Positions 42,761 through 51,857 of a stretch of DNA of 64,000 nucleotides are shown here, piece after piece (positions within the stretch are counted from its first letter, which is position 1; every line of letters starts with the position of its first letter). The DNA lies in contig CAWHWS010000002.1 of NCBI GenBank assembly GCA_963833115.1, positions 496,001 through 560,000 on the forward strand, in the 5' to 3' direction. The translations under genes and the position numbers were made by a program. The stretch comes from Hasllibacter sp963833115 (GTDB taxonomy: Bacteria > Pseudomonadota > Alphaproteobacteria > Rhodobacterales > Rhodobacteraceae). The notes under the pieces were generated by a model. The model saw nothing but the letters and a program-made list of their open reading frames with translations. It was not told the DNA's origin and made no database searches.

Positions 42761-44760
42761 CCGACCTCGCACGCCTGCTGCGTCCCCGGTCGATCGCCTT
42801 CGTCGGCGGCGCGCAGATGGCCGGGCCGATCCGCGCCTGCCGCCGCGCGGGCTATGCGGGCACGCTCCATGTGGTGAACCCCCGCGTCGGCGAGATCGAG
42901 GGCGTCGCCGCCGTCCCCTCCGTCGCCGACCTGTCCCATCCGCCCGACGCGGCCGTCGTGGGCCTGTCCGCCGACAAGGCCGAGGCGGCGGTGCGCGCCC
43001 TTGCCGGGATCGGCGCGGGCGGCTGCGTCGTGATGTCCTCGGGCTATGCCGAGATGGGGGAGGCGGGCGCGGCGCGGCAGGCCGCGCTGGTCGCGGCGGC
43101 GGGCGGCATGCCGCTCGTCGGGCCCAACTGCATGGGCATCGTCAACGCGTTCGAGGGCGCGGCGATCTGGGGCGACGACACGCCGCTGGCGCGCTGCGCG
43201 GGCCGGGGCTGCGCCATCGTCTCGCAATCGGGCGCCATGCTGATCGGCATCCTCGGCGTCGAGCGCGCGCTCCCGCTCGGCTATGCCGTCTCGGTCGGAA
43301 ACGCGGCCGGGACGGGCGTCGCCGACCTGATCCGCGCCCTCGCCGCCGACGAGAGGGTGGCGAGCATCGGCCTCTACCTCGAGAGCATGACCGACGGCGC
43401 GGCCCTGGGCGCGGCCTGCCTCGACGCGCGGGCCCGCGGGGTGCCGGTCGTGGCGCTCAAGGGCGGGGACGGGGCCGGCGCCGGCGCCGCCATCGGCCAC
43501 ACCGCCGCGATGGTGATGGAACGCGATCTCTGGACCGCCTTCGCCGACCGCTACGGCATCGCGGAGGCGTCGTCTCCCAAGGCCCTGGTGGAAACGCTCA
43601 AGCTGCTGACGGTGGCGGGCCGCCCCGCGGGGCCGAGGCTCGCGCTCGCGTCCTATTCCGGCGGGGCCAACGGGCTGGCGGCCATCCGGGCCGTGCGTGC
43701 GGGGCTGACCCTGCCGCCGCCCGCCCGGCCCGAGGCGCTCGCGGCCGCGCTGCCCGAGACGGTGCGCATCGCCAATCCGCTCGACCTCAACATTCCGTTC
43801 CGGTCCTCGGACGGGATCTCGATGCGGGACGTGGATGCGGTGGCCGACGTCCTCTGCGACCATGCGAGCGGAGCCGACGCCGCGGCCTTCCTGATCGACG
43901 TGCCCCGCGCGGGGGCGGACGGGCTCGACCGCGTGTGGGGCGATTCGCTGGCGGCGATGCCCCGCGTGAGCGACCGCCTCGGCATCCCGACCGCCGTCTG
44001 CGCGATCCTGCCCGAAGGGGTCCCGGAGGAGATCCGTGAGAGCCTTCAGGCGCGGGGCGTCGCGGCGCTCTGCGGCCTGCCCGAGGGGATCGAGGCCCTG
44101 GGCCATGCCGCATGGCTCGCCACCCCGCCCGAGGGCGGCGCGCTGCTGGACGGCGCCCCGGTGGCGGGGGCGCGGCTGCTGGACGAAGCGGCGTCCAAGG
44201 CGCGCCTCGCGGCCTGCGGGCTCGCCGCGCCGGTCCATGCCGCCGTGACGCCGGACGAGGCCGCCGACGCCGCCGCGCGGATCGGCTTCCCGGTCGCGCT
44301 CAAGCTCCTGTCGGACGCGGTGGCGCACAAGGCGCGCCTCGGCGGGGTCCGCCTGGGCCTCGGCACCCGCGAGGACGTCCGCGCCGCCGCCGCAAGCATC
44401 GTCGCGGCGACCGGGGCCGACCGCCTCCTCGTCGAGGCGATGGCGCCCGGGGTCGAGATCATCCTCGGGGTCAAGCGCGACCCCGCCGTGGGCCTGGCGC
44501 TCATCGTTGGGCGCGGCGGGGCGATGGCCGAGGCGACGGCGCTGTTCGAGACGCTGCTCCTGCCGCTGTCCGAGCCCGCGCTGGAGCGCGCCCTGGCGCG
44601 GCTCGGCCTGTGCCACGACGGGGTGCGGGCGGCGGCGCGGGCGGTGGCTCGCTACGCCGAGGGCGACAAGGGCCTTGTCAGCCTCGACGTGAACCCCCTG
44701 ATGCTGATGCCGGACGGCCGCGCGCTGGCCGCCGACGCCCTGATCGTGACCGCATCGTGA
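42757..44760 (+). CDS. acetate-CoA ligase (ADP-forming) family protein
   Basis: 667 residues. The chain joins a CoA-binding Rossmann domain (LLRPRSIAFVGGAQMAGPIRACRRAGYAG), succinyl-CoA-ligase-like domains with the putative phospho-His248 in AAIGHTAAMV, and a C-terminal ATP-grasp domain (FPVALKLLSDAVAHKARLGGVRLGL; VIVGRGGAMAEATALF). It makes an acyl-CoA from a free acid, ATP and CoA, releasing ADP. By context it activates gamma-butyrobetaine or carnitine, where enteric bacteria use CaiC and the CoA-transferase CaiB. ATGA-coupled to the dehydrogenase. Confidence 0.88.
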   Translation: MTDLARLLRPRSIAFVGGAQMAGPIRACRRAGYAGTLHVVNPRVGEIEGVAAVPSVADLSHPPDAAVVGLSADKAEAAVRALAGIGAGGCVVMSSGYAEMGEAGAARQAALVAAAGGMPLVGPNCMGIVNAFEGAAIWGDDTPLARCAGRGCAIVSQSGAMLIGILGVERALPLGYAVSVGNAAGTGVADLIRALAADERVASIGLYLESMTDGAALGAACLDARARGVPVVALKGGDGAGAGAAIGHTAAMVMERDLWTAFADRYGIAEASSPKALVETLKLLTVAGRPAGPRLALASYSGGANGLAAIRAVRAGLTLPPPARPEALAAALPETVRIANPLDLNIPFRSSDGISMRDVDAVADVLCDHASGADAAAFLIDVPRAGADGLDRVWGDSLAAMPRVSDRLGIPTAVCAILPEGVPEEIRESLQARGVAALCGLPEGIEALGHAAWLATPPEGGALLDGAPVAGARLLDEAASKARLAACGLAAPVHAAVTPDEAADAAARIGFPVALKLLSDAVAHKARLGGVRLGLGTREDVRAAAASIVAATGADRLLVEAMAPGVEIILGVKRDPAVGLALIVGRGGAMAEATALFETLLLPLSEPALERALARLGLCHDGVRAAARAVARYAEGDKGLVSLDVNPLMLMPDGRALAADALIVTAS

Positions 44761-44815
44761 GAGGACCTCCCGCCACCCGGGCGCGTCCCACGAGACCCGC
44801 ACCCCCGGAGGACCC

Positions 44816-45598
44816 ATGACCGATCCCGTCAAGACCCGCCGCGAAGGCGGCATCCTCGAGGTGACCCTCGACCGCCCCAAGGCCAACGCCATCGACCTCG
44901 CCACCTCGCGCCGGCTGGGCGAGACGTTCCTGGCCTTCCGCGACGACGACGCGCTACGCGTCGCGATCCTGCGGGCCGAGGGGAGCAAGTTCTTCTGCCC
45001 CGGCTGGGACCTCAAGGCGGCGGCGGAGGGCGACGCGGTGGACGGCGACTACGGCGTCGGCGGCTTCGGGGGGCTGCAGGCGCTGCCGAACCTCGGCAAG
45101 CCCGTGATCTGCGCCGTCAACGGCATCTGCTGCGGCGGCGGGCTGGAGCTAGCGCTATCCTGCGACCTCATCCTCGCCTCCGAGACGGCGACCTTCGCCC
45201 TGCCCGAGATCCGGTCGGGCACCGTGGCAGACGCGGCCTCCGTCGCGCTGCCCAAGCGCATCCCCTACCACGTGGCGATGGACCTGCTGCTCACCGGACG
45301 CTGGTTCGACGCCCAGGAGGCGCTTCGCTGGGGCCTCCTGCGCGAGGTCACGGCGCCCGAGGATCTGCTGCCCAAGGCCTGGGACCTCGCGCGCCTGCTC
45401 GAATCCGGGCCGCCGCTCGTCTATGCCGCCATCAAGGAGATCGTGCGGGAGGCCGAGGCCATGCGCTTCCAGGACATGCTGAACCGGATCACCCGCCGGC
45501 AGGTGGCGAGCGTCGACCGGCTCTACGGCTCCGAGGATCAGCGGGAGGGGGCCCGCGCCTTCGCCGAGAAGCGCGATCCGGTCTGGACGGGCCGCTAG
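44816..45598 (+). CDS. enoyl-CoA hydratase/isomerase (CaiD-like)
   Basis: 260 residues of the crotonase family: VTLDRPKANAIDLATSRRLGETF, the oxyanion segment FFCPGWDLKAAAEGD, CCGGGLELALSCDLILASETATFALPEIRSGTVADAASVALPKRIPYHVAMDLLLTGRWF. In CaiD the two Glu residues of this region hydrate crotonobetainyl-CoA to carnitinyl-CoA. A GGAGGACCC ribosome site precedes the ATG. It completes the gamma-butyrobetaine to carnitine route of the operon. Its stop is shared with the convergent decarboxylase gene in a CTAG. Confidence 0.88.
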   Translation: MTDPVKTRREGGILEVTLDRPKANAIDLATSRRLGETFLAFRDDDALRVAILRAEGSKFFCPGWDLKAAAEGDAVDGDYGVGGFGGLQALPNLGKPVICAVNGICCGGGLELALSCDLILASETATFALPEIRSGTVADAASVALPKRIPYHVAMDLLLTGRWFDAQEALRWGLLREVTAPEDLLPKAWDLARLLESGPPLVYAAIKEIVREAEAMRFQDMLNRITRRQVASVDRLYGSEDQREGARAFAEKRDPVWTGR

Positions 45599-47187
45599 GC
45601 GCCGGTCCGCGGCAGGCCCGCGGTATCGACCTCGATCAGGGAGGGTCCCGCCCCGGCGGCGAGGGCCTCGCGAAGGGCGCCGGCCTCCGGCGCGATCCGG
45701 CGATGCGGCAGACCGAAGGAGGCCGCCGCGGCCGCGAAGTCGGGCGGCGTCGGCGCGCAGCCGATGACGGGCGTCCCGGCCGCCCTCATGGCGGCGGCGA
45801 TCTCGCCGTAGCCGCGATCGTTCCAGACGACGAAGCGGATCGGCAGGTCCTCCTCGGCGGCGACCATCATCTCGGGCAATGTGAACTGGGCGCCGCCATC
45901 GCCCACGAGGCAGATCACCGGCGTGCCGGGCGCCCCGATCGCCGCGCCGATGGCGGCCGGGATCCCGTAGCCGAGCGTCCCGAATCCGGTCGCCGAGTTG
46001 AACCATCCGCCGGGACGGTCGTGATCGTGGTAGAGGTTGCCCGCATAGACGGGCGCGGTCGAATCCCCGACCATGAGCGCGCCGGGAACGGCGCCCCGCA
46101 TCGCGGCCAGCAGCGCGCAGAGGTGCCGCGTCTCGGGTCCGATCTCCTCATAGGCGCGGCGGCGCGTTTCGGCCGCCCGGGCCGGGCCGTCCGGCGCGGG
46201 CCCGGGGCGGGCGAGGCGGTCGTGAAGCGCCGCGAGGACCCTGGCGGCGTCTCCGCGGACCGCACATTCGGCCGGCGGGTGGCGGAGGCGTTCGGGGCAC
46301 AGATCGACCCGGATCAGGCCGTTCATCCGCGCACGAATGCCGGTGACGTACATGTCGTAGTCGGTGCCCCCGATCTCCGTCCCGACGGCGAGGACGGCAT
46401 CGGCGGCCTCGATCAGGTCGCGCACCGCCCGCAGGCTGGGGCTCGCCGGAACGACGAGCGGATGGCCGTGCAGGGTTCCGCGGCCGTTCACCGTCTGCAC
46501 GACCGGCGCGCCGAGGGCCTCGGCTAGGGCCCTCAGGGGGTGGCCCGCGCGGCGCGTGCCGCCGCCGGCGAGGATGACGGGCGACGCGGCCGCGGCCAGG
46601 CGCCGGGCGGCGGCGTCGATCCCGGGCCCGGGATCGTCCGTCGCGGTGGGCCCCGCCGGATCCGAAGGTGCCGCGAGGTACGGCCGCCGGGCCACGTCAT
46701 ACGGGATCTCCAGATGCGTCGGCCCCGGGCGGCCGGATGCGAAGGGCGCGAAGACGCGCGCCAGCGCGGGCCCGAGATCGGCCGCTCGCGACACCCGTTC
46801 CGACACGAGCGCCACGGTCGCGGTCAGGGCGCCCTGATCGGGCAGCTCGTGCAGCATCCCCAGCCCCTGGCCCTGCGTCGCCTCGGGATTCGCGCCGGAG
46901 ACCACGAGCATCGGCACGCTGTCGGCCCGCGCCTGCGCCATGGCCGTCAGCGCGTTGGTCAGGCCCGGCCCGGTCACCACGAACGCGACCCCCGGCCGCC
47001 CCGTGGCCCGCGCGTAGCCGTCGGCCATGAAGGCGGCGCCCTGCTCGTGGCGGGCGGTGACGTGGCGGAGACCCGAGGCCGCGAGACCGCGATAGAGTTC
47101 GATCGTGTGAACGCCGGGGATGCCGAACACGACCTCGACGCCCCGCATGGCGAGCCCCGCGACGAGCGCCTCGCCGATCGTGGTCAT
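45595..47187 (-). CDS. aruI: thiamine-diphosphate enzyme, 5-guanidino-2-oxopentanoate decarboxylase type
   Basis: 530 residues with the acetolactate-synthase-like fold: TPP-activating Glu in TARHEQGAAFMADGYARATGRPGVAF, and the TPP/Mg motif LVGDGGAQFTLPEMMVAAEEDLP with VWNDRGYGEI. The glycine-rich central part is FAD-like but no cofactor is needed in decarboxylases. The family match and the coupled transaminase point to AruI of the arginine transaminase pathway, which decarboxylates 2-ketoarginine to 4-guanidinobutanal. A related acetolactate synthase large subunit is the alternative. The ATG at 47187 overlaps the transaminase stop by 4 bp. Confidence 0.8.
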   Translation of the reverse strand: MTTIGEALVAGLAMRGVEVVFGIPGVHTIELYRGLAASGLRHVTARHEQGAAFMADGYARATGRPGVAFVVTGPGLTNALTAMAQARADSVPMLVVSGANPEATQGQGLGMLHELPDQGALTATVALVSERVSRAADLGPALARVFAPFASGRPGPTHLEIPYDVARRPYLAAPSDPAGPTATDDPGPGIDAAARRLAAAASPVILAGGGTRRAGHPLRALAEALGAPVVQTVNGRGTLHGHPLVVPASPSLRAVRDLIEAADAVLAVGTEIGGTDYDMYVTGIRARMNGLIRVDLCPERLRHPPAECAVRGDAARVLAALHDRLARPGPAPDGPARAAETRRRAYEEIGPETRHLCALLAAMRGAVPGALMVGDSTAPVYAGNLYHDHDRPGGWFNSATGFGTLGYGIPAAIGAAIGAPGTPVICLVGDGGAQFTLPEMMVAAEEDLPIRFVVWNDRGYGEIAAAMRAAGTPVIGCAPTPPDFAAAAASFGLPHRRIAPEAGALREALAAGAGPSLIEVDTAGLPRTGA

Positions 47188-48371
47188 TCGGCCGCCCGCG
47201 GGACGCGGCCGGCATGGGCCGCGATCCGGCGGGTCGCCTCGTCGAACCGGTCGTCCGGGGCCGTGAGCGCGATCCGGACCCAGCCGCCCAGCGTCTTCCC
47301 GAAGGAGGCCCCGGGCATCACGGCGACGCCCGTGCGCTCCAGGAGGTCGCCCGCATAGGCGGTCCCGTCGAGCCCCGTCGCCGAGACGTCCACCAGCGCG
47401 AACATCCCCGCCTCGGGGCGGTGGACCCTGAGCGGCGTGCCGGCGCCGAGCCTCTCTTCCAGCCGCGCCGCGCGGGCCGCGAAGCGCGCACGCATGCCCG
47501 GTGCCACCGCCGAGCCGTCGCGGATCGCCCGCTCGGTCATGTCCGCGATGAAGGGCTGGTTCCCGAAGAGCATCGTCTCCGAGACCGGGAGCAGCGCCGC
47601 GACGAAGTCGGGCGGGCCGATGCACCAGCCGCTTCGGAACCCCGTCGCCGCATGCGACTTTGAGATCGACGAGACGACGACGGTGCGCTCCGCCAGATCG
47701 GCCCTAGCCAGGGGCGAGGCGAAGGCCGCGCCCTCGAAGACCAGATCCTCGTAGACCTCGTCGGACACGATCCAGAGGTCGTGCGCCGCGGCGAAGGCGC
47801 CGATCTCCTCGATATCGGCCGGGGTCAGGACCGCGCCCGTGGGATTGTGCGGCGTGGTGAGCAGGATCGCCGTCGTCCGCTCGGTCACGCGCGCGGCGAG
47901 GTCCTCCACCCGCATCCGGAAGCCCGCCTCGGGCCGCAGCGGCACCGGGACCATCTCGGCCCCCGTCGCCCGGACGACCCCCTCGTAGGTCGCGTACATC
48001 GGATCGCCGACGAGCACCTCGCATCCCGCCTCCGCGACGCCGGCCATCACCGCGAAGAGCGCCGTCTGGGTCCCGGGGAAGCAGAGCACCCGGTCCGGCG
48101 AGACGGGACGGCCGAGGCGGGCGGCGTAGCGCGCGGCCAGGGCCGACCGCAGGCCCGGCTCGCCCCGCCCGGAGGCGTATCCGGTCCGTCCCGCGCGCAT
48201 CGCCTCCACCGCCACGTCGACGAGGTCCGTCGGGGTCGGGACATCGGGCTCCCCGATGGTCAGGTCGATGACGTCGCGGCCGCGCTCGGCCATCGCCGCG
48301 GCGCGCATGTGGACGTGCCACCGGTCCCCGCCCAGGCCTGTCAGGCGCCCCATGATCTCCGTCGCACGCAT
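47184..48371 (-). CDS. aruH: class I/II aminotransferase, arginine:pyruvate transaminase type
   Basis: 395 residues from the ATG at 48371 (an upstream ATG at 48410 is possible). Fold-type I PLP markers are TIGEPDVPTP, NPTGAVLTPADIEEI, SDEVYEDLVF, the Schiff-base Lys238 in VVSSISKSHAATGFRSGWCIGP, and the C-terminal WVRIALTAPDDRFDEATRRI Arg. As the translationally coupled partner of the decarboxylase it most likely converts arginine plus pyruvate to 2-ketoarginine and alanine (AruH). No other genes of this pathway are in the window. Confidence 0.82.
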   Translation of the reverse strand: MRATEIMGRLTGLGGDRWHVHMRAAAMAERGRDVIDLTIGEPDVPTPTDLVDVAVEAMRAGRTGYASGRGEPGLRSALAARYAARLGRPVSPDRVLCFPGTQTALFAVMAGVAEAGCEVLVGDPMYATYEGVVRATGAEMVPVPLRPEAGFRMRVEDLAARVTERTTAILLTTPHNPTGAVLTPADIEEIGAFAAAHDLWIVSDEVYEDLVFEGAAFASPLARADLAERTVVVSSISKSHAATGFRSGWCIGPPDFVAALLPVSETMLFGNQPFIADMTERAIRDGSAVAPGMRARFAARAARLEERLGAGTPLRVHRPEAGMFALVDVSATGLDGTAYAGDLLERTGVAVMPGASFGKTLGGWVRIALTAPDDRFDEATRRIAAHAGRVPRAAE

Positions 48372-48478
48372 CCCTCGACCCTCGACCGGCTCCACCCCTG
48401 GTTCATTCATGCACCGACGTACCGGGATTTGGAACGTCCGAAGCCGCGCCTCCGCCTCCAGGAGGAAGGCGACTTACG

Positions 48479-48627
48479 ATGGGCACGGCGCATCCACCCA
48501 TTCGCGACACGGGCACCTTCATCGCCGCCAAGGAGCACCGGAGGTTCTCGGAGTTCGCGACCGCCGTCCGCCTCCACCGCTGCATCGGCCTGTGCTCGGG
48601 ACTCGCGGGGGCGGGCAAGACCCCGTC
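48479..48627 (+). pseudogene. AAA+ transposition-type ATPase, N-terminal stump cut by an IS element
   Basis: After AGGAGG the ATG at 48479 opens GTAHPPIRDTGTFIAAKEHR and continues RFSEFATAVRLHRCIGLCSG, then LAGAGKT at the Walker A loop. This is how phage/transposon AAA ATPases of the MuB/TniB-like type begin (FIxTKEHRRFxEFxxxxRxxRxIGLCxGxAGVGKT). Immediately after GKTPS the sequence enters the inverted repeat of the IS3-type element, and the frame ends 8 codons later. The remainder is not found downstream. Confidence 0.65.
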
Positions 48628-49858
48628 TGATCTTCCCCTGGTCTGGTGGACGCCCTGACAGGGTCGAGGAGACCCGGAGGGAAGTGTCCCATGGCGGAAC
48701 GGAAGCGGCGGGTGTCCGCGGACGGGTTCGAGCGCGAGGCGGTGGATCGCATCCGGACGGGCGGGATGACGATCATCGCGGTGGCCGGGGAGCCGGGGCT
48801 GCACGAGACGGCGCTGCGGCGTCGGATCGCGCGGTTCGGCGACGGCGCGGCGGCCGACGCCCATGCCGATGACGCCGTCCCCGGCCGACCTGGCGCCCGA
48901 GACTGCGCGCCTCAGGCGCGAGCTGCGCCGCGCCGGGACGGAGCGCGACATCTCGAAGACGGCCGCGCCCGCCATCGTCCGCGGACGATGGCGTACATGG
49001 CTCGCTTTTCGGCGGGGCCAGCCGGTGATCTTCCGGCCCATCGACGAGCATCGCGGCACCTGGCCGGTCAGGATGACGTGCCGGGTGATGGGGGTGTCGG
49101 CGAGCCGTCACTCCGCCTGGCGATCCCGTCCGGACAGCCGTCGGGCTTGCGAGAACCGCGAGCTTCTCGCGAAGATCCGGGACGTTCGCGCAGGCACCGG
49201 CGGAACCCACGGGCCGCCCCGCAGGCACGCCGAGCTCCGCAGCCTTGGCCGGAGGATCGGCCGGCGCCGCGTCGCGCGGCTCATGGGCCTGGCGGGTCTT
49301 CGCGGGCTGGCCGCGCCGCTCCGGCGCATGCGAACTGCGGACAGCCGCCACTCCCATCCGATCGCCCCGAACAGGATCGGCCGGAACGTCGCCGCATCCG
49401 CATCCGCGCCCGACCGGGTCTGGTTCACCGGTCTGACCTGCATCCCGACCGACGAGGGCTGGCGCCACCTCGCCGCCCTGATCGACATGCACGCCCCCAA
49501 GGCCGCGGGCTGGGCCATGCACGAGACCTTGCACGGCGGGATCGCCGTCGAGGCCCTGCGCATGGCCATCGAGAGGCAGCGCTCTCCTTCCGGGCTCATC
49601 CGACACTCGGATCGCGGCGTCCTTGGCGCCGCGGGAATAACCCCCTCGATGAGCCGCCGCGGTCATCGCCTGGATGACGCGCCGATGGAGAGCCTCTTCC
49701 ACGCCCTCGAAGTCGAGCGCGCCCACCACCGCCTCCACGCCACCCGCGGCGAGGCGCGCAGGGACCGGCTCGGATACATCGAGGGCTCCCATCACACGCG
49801 CCGGCCGACAGGGAGCGAACGGCGGCCTGACCGAGTCCACCAGACCGGGGGAAGATCA
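48628..49858 (+). mobile_element. IS3-family insertion sequence, ends intact, coding region decayed
   Basis: The two ends are 24-bp inverted repeats with one mismatch: left 48628-48651 (TGATCTTCCCCTGG...) and right 49835-49858. The 1,231-bp length suits IS3 elements. The usual TG...CA ends are kept. I see no convincing 3-bp target duplication (GTC on the left, GGT on the right), so one flank may have been rearranged. Confidence 0.8.
48691..49830 (+). pseudogene. IS3-family transposase OrfA-OrfB, degenerate
   Basis: OrfA starts at ATG 48691 with FEREAVDRIRTGGMTIIAVAGEPGLHETALRRRIARFGDG and then shifts frame into ADLAPETARLRRELRRAGTERDISKTAA. OrfB follows in that frame: HRGTWPVRMTCRVMGVSAS, then WFTGLTCIPTDEGWRHLAALIDMH, GLIRHSDRG, GITPSMSRRGHRLDDAPMES and RLGYIEGSHHTRR. 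The first catalytic Asp (normally GDxTYI) is replaced in TGLTCI, and about 15 residues are missing after HSDRG. The final Glu is kept. Inactive. Confidence 0.75.
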
Positions 49859-49991
49859 GGTCTTCTGAAGCTCGACGATGCGATGACGGGGATCGGGGAT
49901 CCCTCCTGCGGCGGCTTGATGTCGAGATTGTCGAGACGGGGGCCGTCCTGCCGATGTGTCGGGCCCGTCATGGCGTTGAAGAGGTTCCCGG

Positions 49992-51078
49992 GGCCTTGTT
50001 GCACGGGGCCTGCCCGGGATTCACATCGCGGGTCCAGTGGCATGGCTGGGCGGCATGTCCACGCCCGCCCCGACCCGCTACCGCACCCTGGACTGGTCCG
50101 CCTACGATGCCTCGCTGCGTGAGCGTGGGTCGCCGACCGTCTGGTTCGATTCGTCGACGCCCTGGCACGCGGCGCCATCGGGCAAGCGCGGGGGCCGGCC
50201 GGTCCACGGCGACGCCGCGATCCAGGCTTGCCTGACGATCGAGGTGCTGTCCGGCCTGCCGCCTCGCCAGATGACGGGCGTCGTCGCGGGCCTTCCGAAG
50301 CTGGCAGGCCTCGACTGACCGGTGCCGGACTTCAGGGCGCTCTGCCGACGGCAGGAGACGCTGGCCGTGCAGTCGCTCTACCGTGGCGGCGGCGGCCCTC
50401 CGCACCGGCTCGTGGACGGCACGGGCATCGAGGTCCGGCGGGATCGGCGAATGGCATGCCCGCAAGCATGGTGGAGCGCGAAGGCGGGTTCGGCGCAAGG
50501 TCCACCTGGCCATGGACAAGGCGACCCTGGAGGTCCGTGCAGTCGAGAGTTCACCGGCGAATGCCACTGGTCCGAAAGAGCCAGTGGACGGCAGCGGCGT
50601 GGGCGATGCGCCCGTGTCGCCCGATCCGCTCGCCCAGATCCCTGAGGGCGAGCCGATCGCGTCGGTCGCCGCGGGCGGGGCCTACGACGCCCGGGGCTGC
50701 CGCGACGCCATCGCGAACCGGAGCGCGGACGCGGTCGTGCCGCCCCGGCGCAACGCCCAGCCATGGAAGAAGGACAGCCTTGGGGCGGCAGGCAGGAACG
50801 AGGCCTTACGTGCCATCGGGCGTCTTGGCCGGACCATCTGGCGACGCTGGAGCGGGCATCGCCGCAAAAGCCGCGCCGCGACCGAGATGAACGGCATGAA
50901 GCGGCTCGGCCAGAAGCTCATGGCCCGAGACCTCGACCGACGGACCGCCGAGCTCCAAGTCCGCATCGCCGTCCTGAACCGATTCACCGCCCACGGCATC
51001 CCCGTCACGCAACCCATCGGCCGACCTCGGCAGCGGAAAGGAGAAGCGTAGCCTCCAGGCGTTCCGTGCAACGGAGCC
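49992..51078 (+). mobile_element. IS5-family insertion sequence with imperfect terminal repeats
   Basis: GGCCTTGTTGCACGG at 49992-50006 and its imperfect inverse (GGCTCCGTTGCACGG read on the minus strand) at 51064-51078 bracket 1,087 bp that contain an IS5 transposase frame, matching the size of IS5-group elements. Twelve of fifteen end bases agree. It lies 133 bp after the IS3-type element. Confidence 0.65.
50055..51051 (+). pseudogene. IS5-family transposase, broken by a stop and frameshifts
   Basis: The start MSTPAPTRYRTLDWSAYDAS runs through DAAIQACLTIEVLSGLPPRQ to KLAGLD, then a TGA at 50316-50318 where relatives have Trp (LDWPVPDF); reading continues as PVPDFRALCRRQETL. After a frame change the C-terminal half is fully readable: GEWHARKHGGARRRVRRKVHLAMD, VGDAPVSPDPLAQIPEGEP, RNAQPWKKDS, then RNEALRAIGRLGRTIWRRWSGHRRKSRA and LNRFTAHGIPVTQPIGRPRQ. 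This copy keeps the C-terminal region missing from the remnant at 21 kb. Confidence 0.75.
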
Positions 51079-51141
51079 ATCGTCAACCCGTAAGGTGGAC
51101 GTCTCACCTATCGGCCCGAAGGGCCGCAGCCGGGGATCGCC

Positions 51142-51372
51142 GTGTCGCCGGCCACGGCCGAGTTCGCCGAACGCCTGAACGCCGCGCTCCCGGCCTGCCC
51201 CGCCGCGCCGGCCGAGAGGCACGGGCGTGCGAGCGGGCTCACCCGCGAGCTGGCGAAATGGGGCGTCGACGTCAGTCTCACCACGACCTATAAGTGGACC
51301 GTGGGCGCAGCCCGGCCGCGTGCCGACAGGATGGCGACGCCGTCGCGGCTGCGTGGTGCCGACGAGCTGTGA
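51142..51372 (+). pseudogene. HTH (XRE/Cro-like) regulator fragment
   Basis: From GTG 51142 the frame reads AEFAERLNAALPACPAAPAE and HGRASGLTRELAKWGVDVSL, then TTTYKWTVGAARPRADRMAT and a TGA at 51370-51372. It resembles short phage-like HTH regulators (RASxLAREFGVSxTTTYKWLTGxARPRxDRM). The usual C-terminal part (LGVxVEWLLTG...) is replaced by a stop. A hairpin CGGCCC-GAA-GGGCCG at 51112-51126 precedes it. It is probably a dead or truncated regulator stranded in the mobile region. Confidence 0.5.
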
Positions 51373-51440
51373 TTGACGCTGGGCCGTGAGCCCGCGCCCG
51401 CCCCCGGGCCAGAGGGCGACCACGCGCCGATCGAGGCCAC

Positions 51441-51857
51441 GGCGCGGGCTCGGCCGTCCTCATCGCCGCCGGCCTTCTCGAGACGCTCGGCGCCCGTGTC
51501 CCCTCCCGCAGTCCGCGCGCGGGCGAGCCGCATCGGACGGGTTCGATCTGGGGCGAAGAGATCGCCTTCGTCTTGGGCGGCCCGATCGCCCGGACCGCGG
51601 AGGGCTGGACCTTCGCCCTGCCCGTGGTCTCCGGCACCCGGCCCCTCGGCGTCCTGACCGCGAATGGAAGAACCTGCCTGCCGGACCTGACGGACGCCGC
51701 GCGTCCCGCCTCCGAAGGCCTGCCGATCGCAGCGATCAAGGCGCCGTCCCCCGGCGCGTTCGAGGATGCGGCGGGGGGAAAGACCATCGCGCCAGTCGCG
51801 GATGCAGGTGGCCTAATCGGCAGGAGGTCGGCAGACCGATGCACGGCGAGGTCCTGA
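51441..51857 (+). other. unidentified open reading segment downstream of the HTH fragment
   Basis: One frame reads GAGSAVLIAAGLLETLGARV and then EEIAFVLGGPIARTAEGWTFALPVVSGTRPLGVLTANGR, ending at 51857. The composition is protein-like (hydrophobic strands, GTRPLGVLT like a GAF-type strand) but there is no plausible start codon or ribosome site and I do not recognise a family. It may be the C-terminal part of the broken regulator, separated by a frameshift. Confidence 0.3.

Noticed and set aside
48625..49862. 3-bp target duplication (GTC) around the IS3-type element
   Set aside because: GTC flanks both sides only if the ends are set asymmetrically by one base, so it is not reliable.
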